64,000 nucleotides of DNA from NCBI GenBank assembly GCA_900100595.1, contig FMUA01000003.1, positions 74,441-138,440 of the forward strand. Direction: 5' to 3'. The translations under genes and the position numbers were made by a program. The stretch comes from Ruminococcaceae bacterium P7. GTDB taxonomy: Bacteria; Bacillota; Clostridia; Oscillospirales; Acutalibacteraceae. Below are positions 50,396 to 59,257 of the stretch, piece after piece (the first letter of the stretch is position 1; every line of letters begins with the position of its first letter). The notes beneath the pieces are model-generated. The model was not told the origin of the DNA. It saw nothing but the letters and a program-made list of their open reading frames with translations, and did no database searches.

Positions 50396-50761
50396 ATGTT
50401 TCAAATTGATTTTGCAGCGCGGGAACCGATATATGAGCAGCTCATGACGAGCGTCATCAAGCTGGCAGCCGCGGGCGTACTCAAGCCCGGAGACAAGCTG
50501 CCGCCCGTGCGGGTGATCGCGGCGGAGCTGGGCATCAATCCCAACACCGCGGCAAAGGCATACCGCGAGCTGGAAAATCAGGGCTACATCTTTTCGTCCG
50601 TGGGCAGAGGCAGCTTTCTGACCGACAAGCTGGCGGAGGATTCCGCCCAGAAGCGGCTGATGCTGGACGCTTTCCGCAAAGCCTGTCAAGACGCCTGCAC
50701 CTTCGGCGCGGACAAGGCGGAGCTTGCGGCGATTCTCGAAGAAACCTATAGCAACGTATAA
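50396..50761 (+). CDS. GntR-family regulator, YtrA subfamily (121 aa)
   Basis: Short GntR repressor: an N-terminal winged helix with EPIYEQLMTSVIKLAAAGVLKPGDKLPPVRVIAAELGINPNTAAKAYRELE (read in pieces: GDKLPPVRVIA, NPNTAAKAYREL) and only a short C-terminal helical tail, as in YtrA regulators of envelope-stress ABC transporters. GGAGG precedes the start. It is the first gene of a three-gene unit, so it probably represses its own operon until an antibiotic or envelope signal arrives. Confidence 0.88.
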   Translation: MFQIDFAAREPIYEQLMTSVIKLAAAGVLKPGDKLPPVRVIAAELGINPNTAAKAYRELENQGYIFSSVGRGSFLTDKLAEDSAQKRLMLDAFRKACQDACTFGADKAELAAILEETYSNV

Positions 50762-50777
50762 AAGGAGGTTTGACCCT

Positions 50778-51677
50778 GTGATTGAAATCAACAACCTCAC
50801 CAAGCGGTTTGAAAAGGTTATGGCGGTAGACCGTCTCAGCCTGCGCGTGCCCGACGGCTCCGTGCTCGGTCTGGTGGGAAGCAACGGCAGCGGCAAGTCA
50901 ACGCTGCTGCGCATGCTCGCGGGCGTGTTCCGTGCCGACAGCGGCTCGATCACCGTCAACGGACGCGAGCTGTTTGACGACGCGGCGGCAAAGGGAGAAT
51001 GCTTTTTTATTCCCGACTTTCCGTTTTTCTACAACAACAGCACCATCGAAAACACCGCGGTGCTCTACCGCGAGCTGTACCCGAACTGGAGCGACGACGC
51101 GTATGTGCGCTATTGCTCCGTTTTCCCGATCGGCACCAAGGATAAGATCATCAATATGTCCAAGGGCATGCAGCGGCAGGCGGCGCTGATTCTGGCGCTG
51201 TCCACCCGTCCGCAGTACCTGTTTCTGGACGAGATTTTCGACGGTCTCGACCCTGTTGTGCGCCACCTGCTCAAACGCATCCTGATCGAGCACGTCGCGG
51301 AGCATCGGATGACCGTCATCATCGCTTCGCACAACCTGCGCGAGCTGGAGGATCTGTGCGACCGCATCTGCCTGATGCACCGCGGCAGGGTGCTCATGGA
51401 GCGCGACCTCGACTCACTGCGGATGGAGTTCCGCAAGGTACAGGTCGCTTTCCGCGAGGTGCCCAACATGCCTAATATCTTCGCGGGCATTCCCGTCGTG
51501 AGCGCATGGCGCAACGGCAACGTATTCAATGTCACCATCAGAGGAACGGAGGAGGAGTTTATGCCGCGTCTGAACGCGCTGAATCCCGCGTATATCTCCG
51601 CTATGCCGCTCACTCTGGAGGAAATCTTTATCAGTGAAATGGGGGCGGCAGGCTATGACACAAACACTATCCTTTAG
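50778..51677 (+). CDS. ABC transporter ATP-binding protein, YtrB-like (299 aa)
   Basis: Walker A GSNGSGKSTLL near residue 37, signature NMSKGMQRQAAL, Walker B YLFLDEIFDGLDP and the H-loop ASHNLREL are all present. The C-terminal 80 residues form the extra domain of YtrB/EcsA-like proteins. GTG start after AAAGGAGG. The end overlaps the permease gene by 23 bp. Confidence 0.92.
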   Translation: MIEINNLTKRFEKVMAVDRLSLRVPDGSVLGLVGSNGSGKSTLLRMLAGVFRADSGSITVNGRELFDDAAAKGECFFIPDFPFFYNNSTIENTAVLYRELYPNWSDDAYVRYCSVFPIGTKDKIINMSKGMQRQAALILALSTRPQYLFLDEIFDGLDPVVRHLLKRILIEHVAEHRMTVIIASHNLRELEDLCDRICLMHRGRVLMERDLDSLRMEFRKVQVAFREVPNMPNIFAGIPVVSAWRNGNVFNVTIRGTEEEFMPRLNALNPAYISAMPLTLEEIFISEMGAAGYDTNTIL

Positions 51678-53655
51678 AGACAGGCTGCGCAAGGGCTTCA
51701 CGGTATTCAAGTGGGATCTGCGCAACTGCTCGGGCGCGCTGCTGATTTTCGCGATCCTCGCGACGGTGTTCTCCGCTATCGTCCTCACGCTCTCGCTGAC
51801 CTTCGGCATTGCAAATGCGACCGAGGAATACACCCAAGCTTTGGACTTTGAAAAGCTCAAAGACGCTGTGATGGCATTTCAGCTTATCACGACCTACGGC
51901 ATCTTTTATCTCAACGCGGTTTTCACGATCATCTACACCATCCGCATCTATTCGTATCTGCACAACAAGCGGAAGGCGGATATGTACGGCGCGCTTCCCA
52001 TCGGACGGCGCACGTTCTTCATCGCAAAGACCGTTTCCGCCTATCTGCTCTCGGTGGTTCCCACGCTGTTTTTCTTCGGTATCATCGCGGTGATCTCGCT
52101 CTGTCTCGGTCAGCCGCTGCTGCTTGAAACCGCGGGCGTCTTTGTTCAGCTGCTCATCGGCGCGATCGCGTCCATTTCGTTCTATGCGCTGCTTTCCATC
52201 TGCTGCGGCACCACCGTCAATGCGGTTCTCGCCTTTGTGGCGGTCAACTTCGCCTATCCCATCGCCGCGCTGTTCATCAAGGGCACCATCCGCGCGTTTT
52301 TCTACGGCATGCCAACCAATCTCTACAATAACAGCTTCATTATGAAGGCGCTCAATCCGCTGGCAGCTTATGAGGGCAGCAACATCCTCTACTGGCTGAT
52401 TTTTACCGCCTCGTGTCTGGCGCTGGCTGTCTGGCTGGTCAAAAAACGTCCCGCGGAGTGCGCCCAGAACTCGTTTGCCTACTACCTGCCTGCCTATCTC
52501 GTCAAGCTGCTTGTGTCGTTCATCATCGGCATGTTCCTCGGCACCGTTTTCGGCGGACTGGATGTGTTCGGCTTCCCGCTGATCGGCTTCATCTTCGGCT
52601 TTACACTCGGCAGCGTGCCCGCCTATCTGATCGCGCATATCATTTTCTACCGCGGACTCAACCGCTTTCCGCGCACTCTGATCGCGTTCGGCGCGATGTC
52701 TGCAGCCGTCTTTGCGGCGATAGCGTTCTGCTTCTTTGATTTCGTCGGCTACACCGCCTTTGTACCCGTTTTGCAGGACGTGAAAAGCGCGGGCGTCGTC
52801 GAGCTTGGCGACTGCTACTACACGGGCAAGACAAGCGTCTGGAATATCGCGCAGATGGCGGCTGACGACTACACCGACGCGGAAAACATCAAGCGCGTTC
52901 AGGACTATCACCGAAGCGTCGTCGCCAACTATCGAACGGGAGACGATAACCGCTTCACCCGCGTGTGGGAGAATATGTTTTTGAGCGGCATCACCTCCGA
53001 GCTGTTTTCAGACGACAGCTATGCGGTCGCCTACAAGCTCAACAACGGGCACACCGTTATCCGCTATTATTCGGAACGCGACAGCCTTTTCGACAGCTAC
53101 AGCTCCTCTGTTGACTACAGCGGCGTGGATGAAATCGTCGCGTCCGATACCTATTACCGCAACTACAGCGCGCTGCTCAACGCGCAGACGGACGAAATCA
53201 CCTCCATCGCGGTCAGCAACAAGAGCTACAATGATTTCGGCTCCTCCTACAGCGAGGGCATCCATATCGAGGAGGTCGAGGGCAAGGTCAGCGAGGCACA
53301 GGCGGCATCTGACCGCAGAAAGGTCATGGAAGCCTACCGCAGGGATTATGACCGTCTCGACGGCAGGATGTCAGGATATCTCGAGGAAAAGACCACCAAT
53401 CCCTCTAGTGCGGACAATGATCTTTACCTGCACATCCGCTACACTCTCACGGACGTGGATACGGGCAGCTTCCTGATGAATCTGTTCGGCAGCATCATCA
53501 CGCAGTACGACAAGGACACCGATATGGGCGTCATATCGCCCGACTGCACCGAAACCATACAGGCGCTTCAAGACGTCGGCGTGCTTGACAAAGACGGCAA
53601 AATCGACCAAAACAGCGTTTATTACTTCAAAGCCAAAAATATTTATGAAAAATAA
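51655..53655 (+). CDS. ABC-2 type permease with large extracytoplasmic domain (DUF6449-like, 666 aa)
   Basis: About ten membrane segments in the first 370 residues, then a long soluble domain of about 300 residues rich in Tyr, Asp and Ser that must lie outside the last helix. The layout and the genes before it match YtrC-type permeases of GntR-linked transporters. Substrate unknown; these systems usually respond to cell-wall antibiotics. Start ATG lies inside the end of the ATPase gene. Confidence 0.82.
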   Translation: MTQTLSFRDRLRKGFTVFKWDLRNCSGALLIFAILATVFSAIVLTLSLTFGIANATEEYTQALDFEKLKDAVMAFQLITTYGIFYLNAVFTIIYTIRIYSYLHNKRKADMYGALPIGRRTFFIAKTVSAYLLSVVPTLFFFGIIAVISLCLGQPLLLETAGVFVQLLIGAIASISFYALLSICCGTTVNAVLAFVAVNFAYPIAALFIKGTIRAFFYGMPTNLYNNSFIMKALNPLAAYEGSNILYWLIFTASCLALAVWLVKKRPAECAQNSFAYYLPAYLVKLLVSFIIGMFLGTVFGGLDVFGFPLIGFIFGFTLGSVPAYLIAHIIFYRGLNRFPRTLIAFGAMSAAVFAAIAFCFFDFVGYTAFVPVLQDVKSAGVVELGDCYYTGKTSVWNIAQMAADDYTDAENIKRVQDYHRSVVANYRTGDDNRFTRVWENMFLSGITSELFSDDSYAVAYKLNNGHTVIRYYSERDSLFDSYSSSVDYSGVDEIVASDTYYRNYSALLNAQTDEITSIAVSNKSYNDFGSSYSEGIHIEEVEGKVSEAQAASDRRKVMEAYRRDYDRLDGRMSGYLEEKTTNPSSADNDLYLHIRYTLTDVDTGSFLMNLFGSIITQYDKDTDMGVISPDCTETIQALQDVGVLDKDGKIDQNSVYYFKAKNIYEK

Positions 53656-53749
53656 AATCTTTGTCATGATGTTGTCATAGTCCGTGTGCTATACTGTGGT
53701 CACAGTCAAAACAAAAGACGAATCCAACGCACCGAAAGGAGACCACATT

Positions 53750-53920
53750 ATGTTAAAGTTATTATTCATCGCCGTAACCGCACTGACCGCTGCAACCGCA
53801 GCCGCAGCAGCAAAGGCTGCAATGGACACCAAAAAGACCGATACCGCAGAATCCGTGGTCGCAGAGGAAAGGATCATCATCCCCTCGGAACGCGAAACTG
53901 CGGAATGCCTGTTCATCTAG
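53750..53920 (+). CDS. Small membrane protein (56 aa)
   Basis: MLKLLFIAVTALTAATAAAA opens one membrane segment very rich in Ala and Thr, followed by a charged tail ending in AECLFI. GAAAGGAG lies eight bases before the start, and TGTGCTATACT upstream could be an extended -10 promoter. No family recognised. A 26-residue gene follows 12 bp later. Confidence 0.65.
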   Translation: MLKLLFIAVTALTAATAAAAAKAAMDTKKTDTAESVVAEERIIIPSERETAECLFI

Positions 53921-53932
53921 GAGGTACGCGCG

Positions 53933-54013
53933 ATGCTGAAGAATAAGAACCCCCAAAAGAATACACAGAGCAAGAAGAAAAGCTTTATCAAATTTGAAAA
54001 CAGGAAGGGCTGA
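53933..54013 (+). CDS. Basic microprotein (26 aa)
   Basis: A short frame with a strong site TAGGAGG nine bases before the ATG. The peptide starts MLKNKNPQKNTQSKKKSF and holds nine Lys and one Arg in 26 residues, so it might bind RNA or acidic lipid. Its stop codon lies within the terminator hairpin. Too short for family assignment; the ribosome-binding site and position are the evidence. Confidence 0.55.
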   Translation: MLKNKNPQKNTQSKKKSFIKFENRKG

Positions 54014-54030
54014 CCGCGCGGTCAGCCCTT
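54005..54030. terminator. Bidirectional intrinsic terminator overlapping two stop codons
   Basis: AAGGGCTGACC, loop GCGC, GGTCAGCCCTT. The stem contains the stop codon of the 26-residue gene on the plus strand and that of the CobW-family gene on the minus strand. Confidence 0.8.
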
Positions 54031-54960
54031 CTTATTATCTACAATATCACGGATTCTTTCTTCATTCAGCTCCTCACCGATCACGATGATGACCTCCTGC
54101 CCCTGCGCGATCGGCGTCAGACTCAGGTTTTTTTTCGTGGCGTTGAGCTGCATCCAGCCGCCGTCGTTCACAAAGCCCTTGACGCGGAAAACATTGCCGC
54201 AGTCAGGGTCGTTAAGGAGTCTTTGCGCTTTTTCTTTTGCTTCGCCCGCGGTCAGCGACCGGTTGAGGAAATACAGCGAGCGGTAAGCGCCGTCAAGCGC
54301 TTCGTGCCGTTTGACATAGCTCTCGGGGAGATAGCCGCTGTCCATGATGCGCGCAAAATCCGCGTCGGTCAGATCATCCCAGTCGCAGGCGATCACGTCG
54401 CTTCCGAAACGCCGTGAGCAGCCGACGCTCTCCATCGCGCGGTTGAGGTGGTCTGTCGTGCGAATCATATCTTCCTCCGACGCGTCAGCCGCCCTGCTCA
54501 GCAGTACCGCGCCCGCGTTCGCGACCTGAGAGGCAAGGAGATATTCCGAGTGGTCGGAGAGATTCTCCTCGAGCTGCGCGTCCACAATCGCGATCACACT
54601 GCCGATCTCGTACCAGCGGTCGAGCGGCGGCTCATAGAGCGCGTCAAAGAACTCGTCCGCGTCGAACACGCCCGACGGCTCGATCAGCACGCGGTCGACG
54701 CCGCTCATACCGAGCGCGATCAGCTTTGTCTTGAAGCGCCTGCGGTGGCAATCCGCGTCGCACGCACCCGCGACGCTCTCGATGATGCAGCCGTCACGCT
54801 CCAGCTCCTGCAGCAGCATGGTATCCACATTCACCGCGCCGTAATCGTTCTCCACGATGCCCGCCTTTTTGCCCTGACGCAGCAGATAGGCGGCATATTT
54901 TTGGATAAAGGTCGTCTTGCCTGCTCCGAGAAAGCCCGTTATCAAATCGACCCGAATCAT
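54022..54960 (-). CDS. CobW-family (G3E) GTPase (312 aa)
   Basis: Metal-chaperone type P-loop GTPase. Walker A is GFLGAGKTTFIQKYA at the N-terminus, IEPSGVFDADEFF follows the Walker B region, and a C-terminal CobW_C-like domain has VFRVKGFVNDGGWMQLNAT. The usual CxCC metal motif is replaced by AGACDADCHRRR, with two Cys four residues apart. Metal and client are unknown. The start overlaps a 22-codon frame (ATGA). Confidence 0.85.
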   Translation of the reverse strand: MIRVDLITGFLGAGKTTFIQKYAAYLLRQGKKAGIVENDYGAVNVDTMLLQELERDGCIIESVAGACDADCHRRRFKTKLIALGMSGVDRVLIEPSGVFDADEFFDALYEPPLDRWYEIGSVIAIVDAQLEENLSDHSEYLLASQVANAGAVLLSRAADASEEDMIRTTDHLNRAMESVGCSRRFGSDVIACDWDDLTDADFARIMDSGYLPESYVKRHEALDGAYRSLYFLNRSLTAGEAKEKAQRLLNDPDCGNVFRVKGFVNDGGWMQLNATKKNLSLTPIAQGQEVIIVIGEELNEERIRDIVDNKKG

Positions 54961-55025
54961 ACGCCCAACTTCTCCGCAAACGCCGCTCTGTCTCCGAGAG
55001 AATCGTAAACCATTATCTTTTTCAT
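54957..55025 (-). CDS. 22-residue peptide coupled to the CobW-family gene
   Basis: Begins MKKIMVYDSLGDRAAF, with GGAGA eight bases upstream, and its stop overlaps the GTPase start (ATGA). It is preceded by a sigma-A promoter. It may be a leader peptide for translational coupling or the remnant of a longer protein that began with a YDS-type strand. Confidence 0.55.
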   Translation of the reverse strand: MKKIMVYDSLGDRAAFAEKLGV

Positions 55026-55061
55026 TCTGAAAGTCTCCTGTCTGTTTTCAATTATGTATAT

Positions 55062-55126
55062 ATTATAAACTTTGCCAACAATTTTTTCAATAGATATTGC
55101 ACATGTTATGTCACTTGTGCTATAAT
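55062..55126. promoter_or_regulatory. Two divergent sigma-A promoters
   Basis: Minus strand, for the CobW unit: TTGAAA, 17 bp, TATAAT (55062-55090). Plus strand, for the transporter: TTGCAC, 18 bp, TATAAT with TGN extension (55097-55126). The two -35 boxes are 6 bp apart, so the promoters may compete. Confidence 0.75.
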
Positions 55127-55178
55127 ATGATTTAATGTTCCGCAAATTCCAAAAAGGGACAAAAAAGGAGAGATAAAA

Positions 55179-56702
55179 ATGGAAAAAAGAGGTATGTGGG
55201 GCTCCCGTCTTACCTTCATCCTTGCCGCAGTCGGTTCTGCGGTCGGACTCGGTAACGCGTGGCGCTTCCCCGGACTCGCGGCAAAGCACGGCGGCGGCAC
55301 CTTTCTGGTCGTCTACCTGCTGGCGATGCTGGTGATGGGTATCCCGCTGCTGATGATGGAGATCTCGGTTTCGAGAAAATTCCGCCGCGGCGCGATCGAA
55401 TCCATGCGCGGCATCGGCAAGAAGTGGGAATTTGTCGGCTGGGCAGCGACGTCCAACGCGTTTGTTATCGTCTGCTACTACTCGGTCGTATTCGCGTGGG
55501 TCATTCTGATGTTCGTCAACTCGTGGCAGTTCGCGGGCATGACGGGCAACAATGAGGCAGCGGCAGGGCTGTTCTCACAGCTGACCCAGACTACAGGCGC
55601 CGTTGAGGGCTATAATATCCCCGGTATCGTGCTGGTTTGCCTGCTGGTTGCGTGGGGCTTGATTTTCTACTGCATCCGCAACGGCGCGAAGTCGGTCGGC
55701 AAGGTCGTCAAGTTCACGGTTTTCGCACCCGTTATCCTGCTGCTCATTATGGCGGTCAAGGGCTGCACCATGCCCGGCGCGATGGACGGCATCAAGATGC
55801 TGTTCGTTCCCGACCCGAGCGCTTTCTCTGACCCGACGCTCTGGGTTGACGCGATTGGTCAGGTATTCTACAGTCTGTCAATCATGATGGCGATCATGTT
55901 CGCCTACGGCTCCTACGTCGGCGACGACGCGGATATCGCGGCTGACGCGATGATCATCGCGTTCTCCGACATGGCGGTCAGCGTTCTTTCGGGTATCGTC
56001 ATGTTCTCCACCATGGGCGGCACCGGCATGCTCGGCGACATCACCGCAAGCGGCATCGGCACCGCGTTCTTCGTCTATCCGACCGCTATCGTCAACCTGA
56101 CGGGCAGCGGCGTGTTCAACGCGATATTCGGCGCTATCTTCTATCTGATGCTCATTACGCTCGCGATCGACTCGGCGTTCTCGATCGTCGAGGGTATCTC
56201 GGCTTCTGTTTCCGACAAGTTCCACCTCAAGCCCAAGACCGTCACCATCGCGATCTGCGCTATCAGCGGTCTGATCTCCATCGTATTCGTTACGCAGGCA
56301 GGTCTTGCATGGCTCGATATCGTGGACAACTGGGCAAACTCGGTCAACCTGATTCTGATCGGCGTGCTCGAGTGCATCGCCATCGGCTGGACGTTCAACC
56401 TCCGCAAGGTGCTCGACGAGGTCAACAGAAACGCGAAGCGCTTCAAGATGCCCTTCGTCTGGTTCGCGGCTTCCATCAAGTTCGCGTCCCCCGTTCTGCT
56501 GGTCGCGCTCTTTACATGGAATATGATCAGCCTGTTCGGCATCAACGGCGGCAGCTACGGCGGCTATCCCATCTGGGCACAAGTCATCGCGGGCTGGGTT
56601 GTTTCCGCTCTGGTATTTGCGAGCGGCTTTATCGCAAAGGCGGTTATCGCGGCAAAGAAGAAGAAAGGCTTTGTCGAGGACGAGATCGTCTGGAAAGACT
56701 AA
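55179..56702 (+). CDS. Sodium-dependent transporter, NSS/SNF family (507 aa)
   Basis: Sodium-coupled amino acid or amine uptake. Twelve membrane segments with the family signature GSAVGLGNAWRFPGLAAKHGGGTF in segment 1 (sodium and substrate site), unwound segment 6 near YSLSIMMAIMFAYGSY and segment 8 with TLAIDSAFSIVEG. AAGGAGAG precedes the ATG. Substrate not predictable, tryptophan or small neutral amino acids are common in this family. Confidence 0.93.
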   Translation: MEKRGMWGSRLTFILAAVGSAVGLGNAWRFPGLAAKHGGGTFLVVYLLAMLVMGIPLLMMEISVSRKFRRGAIESMRGIGKKWEFVGWAATSNAFVIVCYYSVVFAWVILMFVNSWQFAGMTGNNEAAAGLFSQLTQTTGAVEGYNIPGIVLVCLLVAWGLIFYCIRNGAKSVGKVVKFTVFAPVILLLIMAVKGCTMPGAMDGIKMLFVPDPSAFSDPTLWVDAIGQVFYSLSIMMAIMFAYGSYVGDDADIAADAMIIAFSDMAVSVLSGIVMFSTMGGTGMLGDITASGIGTAFFVYPTAIVNLTGSGVFNAIFGAIFYLMLITLAIDSAFSIVEGISASVSDKFHLKPKTVTIAICAISGLISIVFVTQAGLAWLDIVDNWANSVNLILIGVLECIAIGWTFNLRKVLDEVNRNAKRFKMPFVWFAASIKFASPVLLVALFTWNMISLFGINGGSYGGYPIWAQVIAGWVVSALVFASGFIAKAVIAAKKKKGFVEDEIVWKD

Positions 56703-56721
56703 GCTATCCGCATAAAATGAA

Positions 56722-56747
56722 GAACCGCTTCCGATTGGAAGCGGTTC
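56722..56747. terminator. Bidirectional intrinsic terminator
   Basis: GAACCGCTTCC, loop GATT, GGAAGCGGTTC, then CTTTTTTAA; it separates the convergent transporter and mntP genes. Confidence 0.85.
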
Positions 56748-56752
56748 CTTTT

Positions 56753-57316
56753 TTAATCTGCGAAAAACAGATGCTCGATCAAAATTTTCACGCCCATGAT
56801 GACGAGGACGATGCCGCCGACCAGCTCTGCCTTTGACTTATACTTCGCGCCGAACACGTTGCCGATCTTGACGCCGACCGCCGAGAGAACGAACGTCGTC
56901 ACACCGATCATCGAAACAGCGGGAACGATCTCAACGTCGAGAAAAGCGAACGTGACGCCGACCGCGAGCGCGTCGATACTCGTCGCGACGGCAAGCGGCA
57001 GCATCGTGCGCGGTGAAAAGGAGTCGTTGAGATTCTCCTCCTCGTTCTTGACCGCCTCGCGGATCATATTCGCGCCAATCAGCGCGAGCAGTACGAACGC
57101 GATCCAGTGGTCGATGTTCTTGATCAGGCTCTCAAACTGCCTGCCGAGCAGCCATCCGATAACGGGCATCAGCGCCTGAAAGCCGCCGAAATAGCCTCCC
57201 GCGATCATCGCATGATGCGGCTTGAGCTGCCTGACGGACAAGCCCTTGCAAATGGAAACCGCGAACGCGTCCATTGATAGTCCGACCGCGATCAGAAATA
57301 ATTCCAGATATGTCAT
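56753..57316 (-). CDS. mntP: Manganese efflux pump MntP (187 aa)
   Basis: Six membrane segments in two repeats with conserved Asp in GLSMDAFAVSICKG and ATSIDALAVGVTFAF, as in the DUF204/MntP family. It would export Mn(II). The Crp-like gene lies 32 bp upstream in the same direction, leaving no room for the yybP-ykoY manganese riboswitch often found before mntP, so control is probably from the regulator's promoter. Confidence 0.93.
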   Translation of the reverse strand: MTYLELFLIAVGLSMDAFAVSICKGLSVRQLKPHHAMIAGGYFGGFQALMPVIGWLLGRQFESLIKNIDHWIAFVLLALIGANMIREAVKNEEENLNDSFSPRTMLPLAVATSIDALAVGVTFAFLDVEIVPAVSMIGVTTFVLSAVGVKIGNVFGAKYKSKAELVGGIVLVIMGVKILIEHLFFAD

Positions 57317-57348
57317 ACACTCACCTCAAAAAACAAGCATGCATCGGT

Positions 57349-58056
57349 TTAATTATCATACAGCTTATCTTCTTCCAGCACCTTGAAAGAACCGCGGTCA
57401 AATTCAATCACGCCCTCGTCACGCATCGCCCCCAGAGAACGGGAAAGCGACGCCCTGTCAACCGCCAGATAATCCGCCAGACCTTCACGTGTATACGGCA
57501 CCTTGAACTCCAGACTGTTGTTCATCTCCGAGTAATAGCGCAGAAAACGCAGGATTTTGGTTCTCACCGTGCGCTGTGAGAGGATCGCAAGGTGCTCCGC
57601 CATATCGAGATACATCTCCCGCTGGCTCTGAATGATGTTGACAAGGATCTTGTGCTGCGGTACTACGATGGTACCTTCCGTCTGAAATACCGCGTCGGCG
57701 GAAAACATAATCATTTCAGCGTCCTGATAGGCGACTAATTCAATCAGATATCTGCGGTAGTCGATCAGCGAGCAAAGCACACCGCCTGCTTCGCCGTTCT
57801 TCATAGAGCGCATCAGGGTGCGGTTGCCGTCGTAGCTCACGCTGAACACATGCATCGCGCCTGATATGACCAAGCCCATCATGTTGAAATACTCATACTC
57901 CAGCTGCAAGCTCTGTCCCTCATAGAGCTTCACATAAAGCGGCTTCGCAAAAAAGATAAAGCTTTTGATTTCATCGTGCGTCATGCCCGAAAACAGCTTT
58001 TTCTGCATCAGTACGTCCAGATGTTCCTCACGGAAATAATCAAGATAGCGTTCCAT
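57349..58056 (-). CDS. Crp/Fnr-family transcription regulator (235 aa)
   Basis: A cyclic-nucleotide-type beta barrel in the first 120 residues (LYVKLYEGQSLQLEYEYFN), a dimer helix, and a C-terminal Crp winged helix with YTREGLADYLAVDRASLSRSLGAMRDEGVI. The Fnr iron-sulfur Cys set is absent: the protein has a single Cys (GVLCSLID). The effector is unknown. It is co-oriented with mntP. Confidence 0.9.
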   Translation of the reverse strand: MERYLDYFREEHLDVLMQKKLFSGMTHDEIKSFIFFAKPLYVKLYEGQSLQLEYEYFNMMGLVISGAMHVFSVSYDGNRTLMRSMKNGEAGGVLCSLIDYRRYLIELVAYQDAEMIMFSADAVFQTEGTIVVPQHKILVNIIQSQREMYLDMAEHLAILSQRTVRTKILRFLRYYSEMNNSLEFKVPYTREGLADYLAVDRASLSRSLGAMRDEGVIEFDRGSFKVLEEDKLYDN

Positions 58057-58171
58057 TCCAAATCCCTTTTCTCAAAATCACGTTAACCTCTTTATTATAG
58101 CATATTCGCCGGTGATTGCAACCGTTTTTTCAACCGTTTTTATTTGTACGCAAAAGCGATTCCATGAGAAT

Positions 58172-58255
58172 CAGGATTCGTCAGAGTCTGATGAAATTCT
58201 CCCGCGTAAACGAACGGTAACCTCCATAAAAAACCCCAGTCCGCGATTTAAAAGA
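58172..58255. repeat. Dispersed repeat, copy 2
   Basis: Second copy of the element at 50187-50275. In this 426-bp gene-free interval (58057-58482) it lies between the Crp-like gene and the LRR gene; the remaining part holds the LRR promoter and AT-rich sequence. Confidence 0.75.
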
Positions 58256-58408
58256 AAAATACTTTACTTTCGGGGGTGGGTATGGTATTATATATTAGGT
58301 ATAGTGAAAGTATGTTGCTTTTGCTTTCTAAAAACGGATAAAAAACATTTGTATGCGTCTCCGTTATTGTACTTTATATCAAAATTGTCCCGCTCCCGTA
58401 AAAAGAGA

Positions 58409-58438
58409 TTGACAAACATTTAACAATCATGTTAAAAT
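58409..58438 (+). promoter_or_regulatory. Sigma-A promoter of the LRR lipoprotein gene
   Basis: TTGACA, an 18-bp spacer and TAAAAT, 44 bp before the start codon. Confidence 0.75.
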
Positions 58439-58482
58439 ATTAACACAGTCAGTCGGAGCGGCAAAAGAAAGGATTGTATGAC

Positions 58483-59211
58483 ATGAAAAGAATCATTTGC
58501 GCATTACTCGCCTGCACCTTCGGTGTAGTTTCCGCCGCCGCTATTTCAGGCTGCGGCTGCAACGGCAGCAAAGGCAAGAATCAGGAAAGCAAGTCCAGCT
58601 ATCAGGTAGTAGCGACACAGCCTGACCTCAAGGACGATACCTTCGGTTTTTATATCATCAACGGCAACGAGCTGATGATCACCCGTTATTACGGCTCACT
58701 GTCCGACGTTGTGATTCCCGACACCTACAAGAACTACACGGTCACCACCATCGGCCACAGCGTGTTTGACAATGACGGCATCAAGACTGTCACTGTTCCC
58801 GACACCGTTACCGATATTCAGGACTATGCGTTCGCGAGCAACAAAAATCTCTCGAGCATCAAGCTGTCCTCGAACCTCGAGCACCTCGGCACCAACGCGT
58901 TCTTCTACTGCATGAGCCTCGAGACTATCGAGCTTCCCACATCGCTCAAGAGCATCGAGCCGTTCGCGTTCAGCGCATCCGGTCTGAAGACAATCGTCAT
59001 CCCCGAGAGCGAGAACCTGACCGAGCTGCCTGAGTTTATGTTCCACCAGTGCCCGAACCTCAAGGAGGTCACCATTCCCGCGACCATCACCAGCATCGCG
59101 AAGAACGCGTTCAACGAGTGTCCGTCGGATCTGGTTCTCAAGGTCATCGAAGGCTCCTATGCCGAGACCTACGCACAGGAACACAACCTCACCTATGTAA
59201 CCATCGGCTGA
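58483..59211 (+). CDS. Leucine-rich repeat (BspA-type) lipoprotein (242 aa)
   Basis: A signal peptide with lipobox AAISGCGC leads to a short Lys/Ser linker and five to six LRR_5 repeats, for example VVIPDTYKNYTVTTIGHSVF, TVPDTVTDIQDYAF, LSSNLEHLGTNAF, ELPTSLKSIEPFAF and VTIPATITSIAKNAF. Such surface proteins take part in binding and are frequent in gut Firmicutes. The ligand is unknown. ATG follows AAAGGA at nine bases. Confidence 0.9.
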   Translation: MKRIICALLACTFGVVSAAAISGCGCNGSKGKNQESKSSYQVVATQPDLKDDTFGFYIINGNELMITRYYGSLSDVVIPDTYKNYTVTTIGHSVFDNDGIKTVTVPDTVTDIQDYAFASNKNLSSIKLSSNLEHLGTNAFFYCMSLETIELPTSLKSIEPFAFSASGLKTIVIPESENLTELPEFMFHQCPNLKEVTIPATITSIAKNAFNECPSDLVLKVIEGSYAETYAQEHNLTYVTIG

Positions 59212-59257
59212 TATCTTTCTGATTAGCCTTAAATAATTGATTCAAGAGGTGGATATT

